From: an uncultured Ruminococcus sp.
Lineage (GTDB): Bacteria; Bacillota; Clostridia; Oscillospirales; Acutalibacteraceae
Length of the DNA stretch: 13,561 nucleotides
Assembly (NCBI GenBank): GCA_902773035.1
Contig: CACYDB010000051.1
Location: 1 to 13,561 of the forward strand
Direction: 5' to 3'
Of this stretch, positions 1 to 6,197 are shown one piece after another. Each line of letters begins with the position of its first letter. Position 1 is the first letter of the stretch. A model generated the notes under the pieces. The model searched no databases. It saw only the letters and a program-made list of their open reading frames with translations, and was not told the DNA's origin. Position numbers and translations under genes: made by a program.

Positions 1-771
1 GCAGTCAAACGGTATCCACGCAAACTGGCCGCTGTGGTCATTAAGGAATCCGGGCGCGAGACAAATCCCTCTCCCCGCCGCAATATTCGTATAAGTCGTA
101 TCGTGATCGGCGCTGTTGAAATAATTGATTTTTCCCGTGCCTATCAGTCTGCGCTGAACAGATTTCAGCGCTGCAGGTGAACCGCCTCCGACCATCAGAG
201 TCCTTCCGTAAAGGTCGCTCTCTAAAATCAGATTCTTTTGCGCAAGCGGATCATCCCGACGGGCTATCAGATATATCCCGCTTTCAAACAATTCGTGCAC
301 CCTGATATTCGGAATATGCTTTGTCTGTTCCTTCAGCGCGAATAAGATATCCGCCTCATTTTTCAGGAAGCATTCCATTCCGTTTTCATAACGAAACCGC
401 GGGGTGATCAGCACCTCGGGACGCAGCTGAGCAAACTGACGTATTGCCTCAGGCAGAAAATAAACCGCCTGTCTGACCATCATACAGATGGAAATATCAT
501 CCTTATACTGAGCGCTGAAATTCTGCCCCTGCTCAATAGCGCGCTTCAATTCTTCACGCATATTCGTAAGGAACCCGACAAACTGCGCTCCGGCAGGCGT
601 TATAGCGGCGCCTTTACCGCTGCGCTCAAAAAGAGTGAAACCGATTTCCTCCTCCAACAGTCTGATCTGATAAGTAAAGGTCGGCTGACTGACAAACATA
701 TTCTCGGCGGCGCGGCTGAAATTAAGCGTCCGCGCCAGCTCAATACAATAATCAACCTGCTTTGTTGTCAT
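1..771 (-). CDS. LysR-family transcriptional regulator (C-terminus cut by window edge)
   Basis: The minus strand is open from an ATG at 771 to the window start, giving 257 residues beginning MTTKQVDYCIELARTLNFSR. An N-terminal winged helix-turn-helix (about residues 17-37, including RAAENMFVSQPTFTYQIRLL) and the following LEEEIGFTLFER segment are typical of LysR regulators. The remainder fits the periplasmic-binding-like effector domain. Family members are usually near 300 residues, so about 40 are missing. An ATG at 779 is out of frame and stops at once, so 771 is the start. It is divergent from the flavodoxin/AKR pair starting at 883, the usual arrangement for a LysR protein and its target, and a dyad lies between them. 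The effector is unknown. The family call is firm; control of the neighbours is inference. Confidence 0.93.
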   Translation of the reverse strand, partial: MTTKQVDYCIELARTLNFSRAAENMFVSQPTFTYQIRLLEEEIGFTLFERSGKGAAITPAGAQFVGFLTNMREELKRAIEQGQNFSAQYKDDISICMMVRQAVYFLPEAIRQFAQLRPEVLITPRFRYENGMECFLKNEADILFALKEQTKHIPNIRVHELFESGIYLIARRDDPLAQKNLILESDLYGRTLMVGGGSPAALKSVQRRLIGTGKINYFNSADHDTTYTNIAAGRGICLAPGFLNDHSGQFAWIPFDC

Positions 772-807
772 AAAACCATCTCACTTTGCTATTTAAAATT
801 TAAATCA

Positions 808-837
808 ATTATACACTATTTCAATTGGACTTTGCAA
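808..837 (-). promoter_or_regulatory. Predicted promoter of the first lysR gene
   Basis: On the minus strand a TATAAT box (813-808) lies 18 bp from a TTGCAA -35-like hexamer (837-832). This would start transcription near 801, giving a leader of about 30 nt. The -35 lies in the right arm of the dyad at 816-840, so the regulator could repress itself. Confidence 0.5.
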
Positions 838-840
838 TAG
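816..840. promoter_or_regulatory. Inverted repeat, candidate LysR operator
   Basis: The left arm CTATTTCAA (816-824) and right arm TTGCAATAG (832-840) are inverted repeats with one mismatch per arm, separated by 7 bp. The interrupted dyad resembles LysR-type boxes. It covers the -35 regions of both divergent promoters, which suggests shared control of lysR and the flavodoxin gene. Confidence 0.6.
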
Positions 841-854
841 CTTAATGATATAAT
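825..854 (+). promoter_or_regulatory. Predicted promoter of the flavodoxin-AKR operon
   Basis: TTGGAC (825-830) and a perfect TATAAT (849-854) are separated by 18 bp, predicting a start near 861. The -35 box is inside the dyad at 816-840. The leader carries GGAGG at 873-877, ahead of the start codon. Confidence 0.65.
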
Positions 855-882
855 TTAAACAGAAAGAAGAACGGAGGATATT

Positions 883-1407
883 ATGATGGCAAAAACAATG
901 ATTGCTTTCTTTTCGAGAGCGGACGAAAACTACTTCGGCGGAGCGATGCGTTATGTGAAGGTCGGCAACACCGAGATCGTATGCGATATCATCAAAGAAA
1001 CTCTTGACGCCGACAGCTTCAAAATCGAGATGAAGGAGCCGTACTCGCCCGTCTATATGACCTGCATTGATGAGGCAAAGAAGGATCTGCGCAATAACGC
1101 TCGTCCGGAGCTGAAAGCCTATCCCGACAGCATTGACGCTTACGACACGATCATTCTCGCCTACCCTAATTACTGGGGCACAATGCCGATGGCAGTCTTT
1201 ACATTTTTAGAGCGCTATGATTTCAGCGGCAAAACAATACTTCCGCTTTGCACCAACGAGGGCAGCGGAATGGGCAAAAGCGAGCGTGACATCGAAAAGC
1301 TGACAAAAGGCGCGACCGTAAAGAAGGGACTTTCGATAACAGGCAGCAACGCCTCAAATTGCCGCAAAAGCGTGAAAAACTGGCTGTCCGTCAACGTCTT
1401 GATTTAA
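883..1407 (+). CDS. Flavodoxin with an extended phosphate loop
   Basis: This predicted cytoplasmic flavodoxin-fold protein of 174 residues probably binds FMN and passes electrons between reductases and acceptors. It begins MMAKTMIAFFSRADENYFGG; the FMN phosphate loop is stretched, running from FFSRADENYFGG (residues 9-20) to VGNT (27-30) instead of a compact SxTGxT. Later blocks ILAYPNYWGTMPM and YDFSGKTILPLCTNEGSGMG match the flavin-contacting strands of the two other flavodoxins in this window. Two ATGs compete (883 and 886); GGAGG at 873-877 is spaced slightly better for 886. An aldo/keto reductase follows 41 bp later, probably in the same transcript. The fold is clear; the redox partner is unknown. 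Confidence 0.88.
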   Translation: MMAKTMIAFFSRADENYFGGAMRYVKVGNTEIVCDIIKETLDADSFKIEMKEPYSPVYMTCIDEAKKDLRNNARPELKAYPDSIDAYDTIILAYPNYWGTMPMAVFTFLERYDFSGKTILPLCTNEGSGMGKSERDIEKLTKGATVKKGLSITGSNASNCRKSVKNWLSVNVLI

Positions 1408-1448
1408 AAAAATATAAACTCAAATTACTAATGTACAGGAGGATTATT

Positions 1449-2291
1449 ATGGATTATTTAACATTAAACAACGGACTAAAATGCGCCGCCGCGGGAATCG
1501 GAACGTATTTACTCTCCCCCGCCGACGCGGAAAACAGCGTCAGAGAGTCACTGAAAATGGGCTGTAGGCTGATTGACACAGCAAACGTCTATGTTAACGA
1601 GCGCGCCGTCGGACGCGGTATGAAAGACAGCGGCGTAAATCGTGAGGATATCTTTCTTTCCACAAAGCTCTGGCCGACAGAGTACGAAAATCCGAACGCC
1701 GTTGATGAAACCCTGGAGCGTTTGGGAGTTGATTATGTTGACCTGCTTTATATTCATCAGCCCGCGGGCAACTGGCTCGCAGGCTACCGTCAGCTTGAAA
1801 AGGCGTATAAAGAAGGCAAGGCTAAAGCAATCGGCATTTCAAACTTCGAGGGCAAATACATCGAAGAATTGCAGAACAAGTGGGATATCGCGCCGCAGTT
1901 TATTCAGGTTGAAGCGCATCCGTATTTCACCCAAAAGGAGCTCAGAAAAACGCTTGACAAATACGGTATCCGTCTGATGAGCTGGTATCCGCTCGGACAC
2001 GGCGACAAGAGCCTTATGGAAGAGCCCGTATTTGTAGAACTCGGCAAAAAGTATAACAAAACACCCGCTCAGGTGATTCTGCGCTGGCATACACAAATGG
2101 GCTTTGCCGTTATCCCGGGCAGCAAGAATATCGGGCACATCAAGGATAACCTTGATATTTTCGACTTTTCTCTGACCGACGATGAGATGACTGAAATCGC
2201 AAAGCTCGACAACGGCAAGCGTTACTATCACCGTACCGACGAGCAGCTTGAGCAATTCGCCGTTTGGCGTCCCGCGTATGAAAAAGCGTAA
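1449..2291 (+). CDS. Aldo/keto reductase, DkgA-like
   Basis: This is an NAD(P)H-dependent reductase of 280 residues that would reduce aldehydes or ketones to alcohols in the cytoplasm. The AKR catalytic tetrad is visible: Asp43 (RLIDTANVY), Tyr48, Lys73 (STKLW) and His103 (YIHQP). IGISNF and the C-terminal VIPGSKNIGHIKDN cofactor-binding segment are also present. Length and motifs fit the 2,5-diketogluconate reductase/methylglyoxal reductase-like branch; the actual substrate is not determined. The ATG at 1449 is chosen because AGGAGG lies at 1437-1442. An in-frame ATG at 1359 would add 30 residues of non-AKR sequence overlapping the flavodoxin gene. It is the last gene of the operon, followed by a hairpin terminator. 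Confidence 0.93.
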   Translation: MDYLTLNNGLKCAAAGIGTYLLSPADAENSVRESLKMGCRLIDTANVYVNERAVGRGMKDSGVNREDIFLSTKLWPTEYENPNAVDETLERLGVDYVDLLYIHQPAGNWLAGYRQLEKAYKEGKAKAIGISNFEGKYIEELQNKWDIAPQFIQVEAHPYFTQKELRKTLDKYGIRLMSWYPLGHGDKSLMEEPVFVELGKKYNKTPAQVILRWHTQMGFAVIPGSKNIGHIKDNLDIFDFSLTDDEMTEIAKLDNGKRYYHRTDEQLEQFAVWRPAYEKA

Positions 2292-2303
2292 ATAAGTAAG
2301 CGT

Positions 2304-2341
2304 TAACCGGGTAAACCCTTAGGTCTACTCGGTTATCTTTA
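2304..2341 (+). terminator. Probable Rho-independent terminator after the AKR gene
   Basis: The arms at 2304-2317 (TAACCGGGTAAACC) and 2322-2335 (GGTCTACTCGGTTA) pair over 14 positions with one G-T wobble and one mismatch around a 4-nt loop. The run after the stem (TCTTTAT) is only moderately T-rich. Confidence 0.6.
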
Positions 2342-2365
2342 TACAGAATCTCGCGACCTTCCCCC

Positions 2366-2394
2366 TTTTCATATCATCAGTTTTGTGCTATAAT
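2366..2394 (+). promoter_or_regulatory. Predicted promoter with extended -10 for the hypothetical gene
   Basis: A perfect TATAAT at 2389-2394 is preceded by TGC (extended -10, 2386-2388). A weak -35 (TTTTCA, 2366-2371) lies 17 bp upstream. It supports separate transcription of the gene at 2435. Confidence 0.6.
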
Positions 2395-2434
2395 TCTATT
2401 AATAATCAAACGTAGTTAACGGAGGAGCGCAATT

Positions 2435-3229
2435 GTGTCAAAGTACAGTGAACAGGATCTGAAATACGCTGCTGAATTTCGCGAGGAGCTTCATCGGGAA
2501 GCTCTGTCGATTGTCAGGAAAACGCGTCCGAACGCCGATAAGGTGATTGACCGTCATCCTGTTGAGGACTATTTTCAGCAAAGCTGGGAATATCCGGGAC
2601 AGTGGTACACAGTAGTTGCTATACCTCACGGCTACTCAAGCCGCAAGGCTTTTGTAGACTCCCTTGTCCGCGACACGCTCTCGGAAAGTGTCGCGGAGTC
2701 AGACAGATTCGAGCCGCAAAAAGAGTCAGACTCCGATCAAATAAGCCCGACTCCGACTGTCATAAAGGATGATCCGTTTTACCTTTTGTTAGCCGATTAC
2801 CCCGATCTTGCCGTAGAATACTGTATTGTTAATAATGAAAACTATTGCGGATACGAATCTCACCGCAAGGCGTTAAGCTCCGCCTTCCGCGAGTTCGGAA
2901 AGGGTTGGAAAGGTAATCCCTCTAAAGCCGAAGGAAAAATCATCACCGTCGCGGAAATGCTATCCTCACAGTACCAAAGCGATAAGCTCAACTACCGAAA
3001 AGCCTTTCTTTATCCGCCGCATAAAACCAACTGCGACGGCAAGGATTTCGCGCGCGTCAACTCAGCCCTCTTCCCCAACGGAACGGATAAGCTCGAGGTG
3101 TACGAATGGGACACAAACTGGTCCGTCTATTTCGACGAAGGTCACGAGTGGTGGGGAGCGCTGTGCCTGACCGTCTACGACAAAACCCTCGACCGTTTTG
3201 TTGTAATAATGGCGTCTGCGACAGACTGA
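2435..3229 (+). CDS. Hypothetical two-part protein, aromatic-rich C-terminus
   Basis: I do not recognise this 264-residue protein. It has no signal peptide or membrane segment and is probably cytoplasmic. The N-terminal part (about 1-78) is charged and helical-looking. A low-complexity Ser/Asp/Glu/Pro linker (about 80-110, including SESVAESDRFEPQKESDSDQ) follows. The C-terminal domain (about 112-264) is rich in aromatics, with blocks such as EGKIITVAEML, EVYEWDTNWSVYFDEGHEWW and a closing RFVVIMASATD. The start is GTG at 2435, supported by GGAGGAG at 2421-2427 with 7-nt spacing. It is a single-gene unit with its own promoter and terminator, unlike the operons around it. The coding call is secure; any function, including a link to the redox modules, is unknown. 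Confidence 0.8.
   Translation: MSKYSEQDLKYAAEFREELHREALSIVRKTRPNADKVIDRHPVEDYFQQSWEYPGQWYTVVAIPHGYSSRKAFVDSLVRDTLSESVAESDRFEPQKESDSDQISPTPTVIKDDPFYLLLADYPDLAVEYCIVNNENYCGYESHRKALSSAFREFGKGWKGNPSKAEGKIITVAEMLSSQYQSDKLNYRKAFLYPPHKTNCDGKDFARVNSALFPNGTDKLEVYEWDTNWSVYFDEGHEWWGALCLTVYDKTLDRFVVIMASATD
2668..2696. repeat. 9-bp perfect inverted repeat inside the hypothetical gene
   Basis: CCGCGACAC (2668-2676) and GTGTCGCGG (2688-2696) are perfect inverted arms around an 11-nt loop. They sit where the gene encodes the start of its low-complexity linker. GACTC (2657-2661) and GAGTC (2696-2700) flank them as imperfect outer arms. The GC-rich hairpin has no T-run, so it is not a typical terminator. Confidence 0.6.
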
Positions 3230-3241
3230 CGAAATACAGAA

Positions 3242-3281
3242 AAAACCGTATTGGAAAAAGCTTGATTTCCAATACGGTTTT
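3242..3281. terminator. Bidirectional terminator, 16-bp perfect stem
   Basis: AAAACCGTATTGGAAA (3242-3257) and its exact reverse complement (3266-3281) enclose an 8-nt loop. Read on either strand the stem ends in T-runs (TTTT on plus, TTTTTT on minus). It lies between two convergent genes ending at 3229 (plus) and 3294 (minus) and probably stops both. Confidence 0.92.
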
Positions 3282-3293
3282 ACGGTTTATGTA

Positions 3294-4154
3294 TTAATTT
3301 CCGCTTAATCTGTCAATAAACAACTGAGAAACAAGCGAAAGCTTTTGATCACGCTTCCAGACAAGCGTCGGATGAACGGATATCTCGGGAGTCAGCGGAC
3401 GGAAGCATAGGTTCGAGGTTTCGGAGGTATCGACCAGTCTGTCAAACGAAACCGCGTATCCGATCCCGTCCTCAACCATCAGCGAGGCGTTGTAGAGCAG
3501 ATTGTAGGTCGCGACTACGTTCAAACGCCTTGCCTGCGATCCGCTGAAAAGCGATAAGCCGTTAGCGCGCGATACGATAAGCGGCTTGCCGTACAAGTCC
3601 TTAACGGCGACGCTTTCCCGAGCGGCAAGCTCACTGTCCCTGCGCGTAATAACGCCGAAAATTTCCTTGTCGTCAAACGTCAGATGATGATACAATTCAC
3701 GGTCAAAGTCCGTAAATATCAGCGCGAAGTCAAGCAGTCCGCGGTCTAGCTTATCCTTCAAATCCTCGGTATCTCCGCTGAAAACATTCAGTCGGATTCC
3801 GGGGTATTCAGTCTGCAACTGATAAAATACCCTCGTGACGCGGTGCATTGAATACGACTCTCCCGCTCCGATATTAAGGCTGCCCGAAATATTATTCTTC
3901 ACCTCGGAGATCTCACTCTCCGTCAGCTCGACGAGCTGCATCATCTCACTTGCCCTCTTGCGAAGAACCAAGCCCTCCTCTGTCAGCTCAATATGCCTTT
4001 TACCTCTGATAAAGAGCGTCACGCCGAGCTCCTCCTCAAGATCACGCAGCTGCCTTGACAACGACGGCTGAGAAAGATTGAGCGACTGCGCGGCGGCGGA
4101 GATATTACCCTCTCTTGTGACCGCCAAAAAATATTGCAATACCCTGAATTCCAT
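3294..4154 (-). CDS. LysR-family transcriptional regulator
   Basis: This complete 286-residue LysR regulator begins MEFRVLQYFLAVTREGNISA. The winged helix-turn-helix spans about residues 16-37 (AAAQSLNLSQPSLSRQLRDL), followed by the usual linker helix and an effector-binding domain from about residue 90 (SGSLNIGAGESYSMHRV). The ATG at 4154 has GAGGTG at 4165-4160 as ribosome binding site. It is divergent from the five-gene operon beginning at 4277, and a perfect dyad between them matches a LysR box. It probably activates that operon in response to a small molecule and represses itself. Its effector domain differs clearly from that of the LysR protein at 1-771, so a separate inducer is likely. 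Confidence 0.95.
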   Translation of the reverse strand: MEFRVLQYFLAVTREGNISAAAQSLNLSQPSLSRQLRDLEEELGVTLFIRGKRHIELTEEGLVLRKRASEMMQLVELTESEISEVKNNISGSLNIGAGESYSMHRVTRVFYQLQTEYPGIRLNVFSGDTEDLKDKLDRGLLDFALIFTDFDRELYHHLTFDDKEIFGVITRRDSELAARESVAVKDLYGKPLIVSRANGLSLFSGSQARRLNVVATYNLLYNASLMVEDGIGYAVSFDRLVDTSETSNLCFRPLTPEISVHPTLVWKRDQKLSLVSQLFIDRLSGN

Positions 4155-4171
4155 CGAATCACCTCATCTTG

Positions 4172-4200
4172 ATTATACATCCTTTTACTATGCTTGTAAA
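4172..4200 (-). promoter_or_regulatory. Predicted promoter of the second lysR gene
   Basis: On the minus strand TTTACA (4200-4195) and TATAAT (4177-4172) have an ideal 17-bp spacing. The -35 is inside the dyad at 4189-4205, as expected for autorepression. The predicted start near 4165 leaves a leader of only about 11 nt, with the Shine-Dalgarno sequence at its very 5' end. Confidence 0.65.
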
Positions 4201-4205
4201 GCATA
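4189..4205. promoter_or_regulatory. Perfect T-N11-A dyad, LysR operator
   Basis: TATGCTT (4189-4195) and AAGCATA (4199-4205) form a perfect inverted repeat with a 3-bp centre, containing the LysR signature T-N11-A (T4191, A4203). Its centre (4197) is about 66 bp upstream of the predicted start of the plus-strand operon, the classic LysR recognition-site position. It also overlaps the -35 of the regulator's own promoter. Confidence 0.75.
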
Positions 4206-4227
4206 ATTAATCATTTAACATAAGTAT

Positions 4228-4256
4228 TTGCTATTTCTTAAATCCGCGTATATAAT
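4228..4256 (+). promoter_or_regulatory. Predicted promoter of the five-gene operon
   Basis: TTGCTA (4228-4233) and a perfect TATAAT (4251-4256) are separated by 17 bp, predicting a start near 4263. The weak -35 fits a promoter that needs an activator. The ribosome binding site GAGGTG lies at 4265-4270. Confidence 0.65.
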
Positions 4257-4276
4257 ATACTCAAGAGGTGATCAAA

Positions 4277-4951
4277 ATGAAACTGAAATCAATCATATCA
4301 TACGTCCTCATCCTATCCCTTACGCTTGCGTTTTCCGCATGCGCCGAAGCCAAGTCAAGCGTAAAGCTGAGCGCGAATAAGCTCTCCATTTCCGTAGGAA
4401 AAAGCGCGTCGTTAAAGCTCAACGGAACAAATAAAAAGGTCAGCTTCAAGATTAATTCAGGCAAGCAGTATGTAAAGATAAAGCGTACAGCTAAGAACGC
4501 CGTCAAGATATCTGCGCTCAAAAAAGGCGTCGCTAAAATAAAGGCAAGCCTCGGCAAGAAAAGCTGCACCTGTACCGTGACCGTAAAGGCAAAGAAAACC
4601 GCTAAAACAATGAAACTAAAAATCAACAAAAAGACCTTCACCGTCAAGCTCAACAGCGGTACGGCGGCGACAGAGCTTTACAGTAAGCTCCCCCTCACCC
4701 TCGAAATGAACGAGCTCAACGGCAACGAAAAATATCATTATTTCGACAGTGATTTTCACGGCGCAGAAAAAGCCTATTCCACTATCAAAGCGGGAGATTT
4801 AATGATATACTCAGGCAGCTGTCTGGTACTGTTTTATGACGAGATCAAAAGCTCTCCCTACGAGTATATAAAAATCGGCGAGATAACAGACTCAAGCGGG
4901 TTAAATAACGCCGTCGGCAACGGTAATGTAACAATAGAATTTACGAGGTAG
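4277..4951 (+). CDS. Secreted Big_2-like plus cyclophilin-like protein
   Basis: This exported protein of 224 residues has a signal sequence (MKLKSIISYVLILSLTLAFS) followed by Ala-Cys. Cys22 could be a lipoprotein cysteine, although Phe19 at -3 is not ideal for a lipobox; cleavage after AEA is the alternative. Residues about 28-105 look like a Lys-rich bacterial Ig-like group 2 module (KLSANKLSISVGKSASLKL, LKKGVAKIKASLG). Residues about 111-223 match the small bacterial cyclophilin-like fold: LPLTLEMNELNGNEKY, AGDLMIYSGSCLVLFYD and YIKIGEI. Such domains are not proven prolyl isomerases, and the ligand is unknown. ATG 4277 is preferred over the GTG at 4268, which lies inside the GAGGTG ribosome binding site. 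It is first in the operon, 2 bp before the acetyltransferase. Confidence 0.82.
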   Translation: MKLKSIISYVLILSLTLAFSACAEAKSSVKLSANKLSISVGKSASLKLNGTNKKVSFKINSGKQYVKIKRTAKNAVKISALKKGVAKIKASLGKKSCTCTVTVKAKKTAKTMKLKINKKTFTVKLNSGTAATELYSKLPLTLEMNELNGNEKYHYFDSDFHGAEKAYSTIKAGDLMIYSGSCLVLFYDEIKSSPYEYIKIGEITDSSGLNNAVGNGNVTIEFTR

Positions 4952-4953
4952 TT

Positions 4954-5535
4954 ATGAACACAAAGGAATTTACAGAGATTATGGACAGCGGCGCCGAGGT
5001 CATCGCGCGCGGCGAGGTTCATCAGTATATGACCTATCTCAGCAACGAGGCGATGAAGATAACCGCAGAGCTCAACAACGCCTATCACACGCCCGGGGAA
5101 ATCGGAGAATTAATGGAAAAGCTGACAGGCAGACCTTTTCCCGAGGGCGCGTATATGTTTCCGCCGTTCTACACCGACTGCGGCAAGAACTTAAAGCTGG
5201 GCAAAAATGTCTTTATCAACTCCTGCTGTCAGTTTCAGGATCAGGGAGGAATCACCATCGGCGACGATACTCTGGTAGGTCCCAAAACCGTGATCGCAAC
5301 CCTCAACCATCATCAGAACCCCGATAAGCGAGCAAATCTTATCCCCAAGCCCGTTAAAATCGGCAGCAAGGTCTGGATCGGAGCTAACGTAACGATCCTT
5401 CCCGGAGTCACAATCGGCGACGGCGCGATCATCGCGGCGGGAGCGGTCGTCAATAAAGACGTAAAAGAAAACACCATAGTAGGCGGCGTGCCTGCAAAAT
5501 ATATTAAAGATATTGATACGGAGGAACCGATATGA
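4954..5535 (+). CDS. Hexapeptide-repeat O-acetyltransferase (LacA/Maa/NodL-like)
   Basis: This 193-residue cytoplasmic enzyme should move acetyl groups from acetyl-CoA to a sugar or similar hydroxylated acceptor. The N-terminus (about 4-60) resembles the Maa domain of maltose/galactoside acetyltransferases. Residues about 78-185 carry left-handed beta-helix hexapeptide repeats (KIGSKVWIGANVTILPGVTI and GDGAIIAAGAVVNKDV). His119 in ATLNHHQNPDKR is the likely catalytic base, by analogy with LacA His115. The conserved ending VGGVPAKYIKDI is present. The start ATG 4954 is 2 bp after the previous stop, with GAGG at 4945-4948. Its last 4 bases (ATGA) overlap the next gene, so translation of the dockerin protein is probably coupled. 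The acceptor is unknown. Confidence 0.9.
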   Translation: MNTKEFTEIMDSGAEVIARGEVHQYMTYLSNEAMKITAELNNAYHTPGEIGELMEKLTGRPFPEGAYMFPPFYTDCGKNLKLGKNVFINSCCQFQDQGGITIGDDTLVGPKTVIATLNHHQNPDKRANLIPKPVKIGSKVWIGANVTILPGVTIGDGAIIAAGAVVNKDVKENTIVGGVPAKYIKDIDTEEPI

Positions 5536-6173
5536 TCAGGACGAGAACGGTATCCGCGTTATCGATCCTTGTAATCGTCGCGACGCTATGCTCACAAACA
5601 ATATTCGCGGGCGCGGTCGTCAGATACGACGTAAACCGCGACGGAAAGCTCAATATCTCCGACGCTACAGCGATTCAAAAATACCGCGCGGGACTTTTAT
5701 CGGATGATGATATCGATTCAGCTCAAGCCGATGTAAACAAAGACGGAGATATAACAATCAGAGACGCCACCTATATTCAACTGATTTTGGCGGATATTCT
5801 GACAGAACCCTTCGGAGACAATGAAATGAAAATGCGTATAAACGATACAGCTATCGAGGTTGAATGGGAGGACAACGAAGCCGTAGCCGCTCTGAAAGAG
5901 GCTGTAAAGGCAAAGCCTCTGACAATTAATATGTCAATGTACGGAGGCTTCGAGCAGGTAGGCTCTCTCGGTATGAGCCTCCCCCGCAGCGATACCCGAA
6001 TCATTACCGAGCCGGGCGACGTTATACTCTACTCGGGAAATCAGATGGTAGTATTTTACGGCTCAAACGAGTGGTCATATACCCGTCTGGGAAAGATAAA
6101 AAATCAAAACGAAACACAATTGAGAGAGCTTCTCTCAAACGGAAACGTAACCATTACCCTGGAAATAAATTAA
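5532..6173 (+). CDS. Secreted dockerin plus cyclophilin-like protein
   Basis: This 213-residue exported protein has a signal peptide (about 1-28, ending near FAGAVV), a type I dockerin (about 31-92) and a cyclophilin-like domain (about 98-213). Both dockerin calcium loops are intact: Asp33, Asn35, Asp37, Asp44 (DVNRDGKLNISD) and Asp67, Asn69, Asp71, Asp78 (DVNKDGDITIRD). The C-terminal domain shows MYGGFEQVGSLGMSLP, PGDVILYSGNQMVVFYGS and YTRLGKI. Dockerins bind cohesins of cellulosome-type scaffoldins, so the domain may be docked outside the cell. ATG 5532 overlaps the acetyltransferase stop by 4 bp, with ACGGAGGAA at 5518-5526. The domain resembles that of the gene at 4277 but is clearly diverged. 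The ligand and the cohesin partner are unknown. Confidence 0.88.
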   Translation: MIRTRTVSALSILVIVATLCSQTIFAGAVVRYDVNRDGKLNISDATAIQKYRAGLLSDDDIDSAQADVNKDGDITIRDATYIQLILADILTEPFGDNEMKMRINDTAIEVEWEDNEAVAALKEAVKAKPLTINMSMYGGFEQVGSLGMSLPRSDTRIITEPGDVILYSGNQMVVFYGSNEWSYTRLGKIKNQNETQLRELLSNGNVTITLEIN

Positions 6174-6197
6174 ATCAAAATACAGGAGGAATCTAAA

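Noticed and set aside
1359..1448. Upstream in-frame ATG extending the first AKR by 30 residues into the flavodoxin gene
   Set aside because: The added sequence does not resemble an AKR N-terminus, and AGGAGG at 1437-1442 points to ATG 1449.
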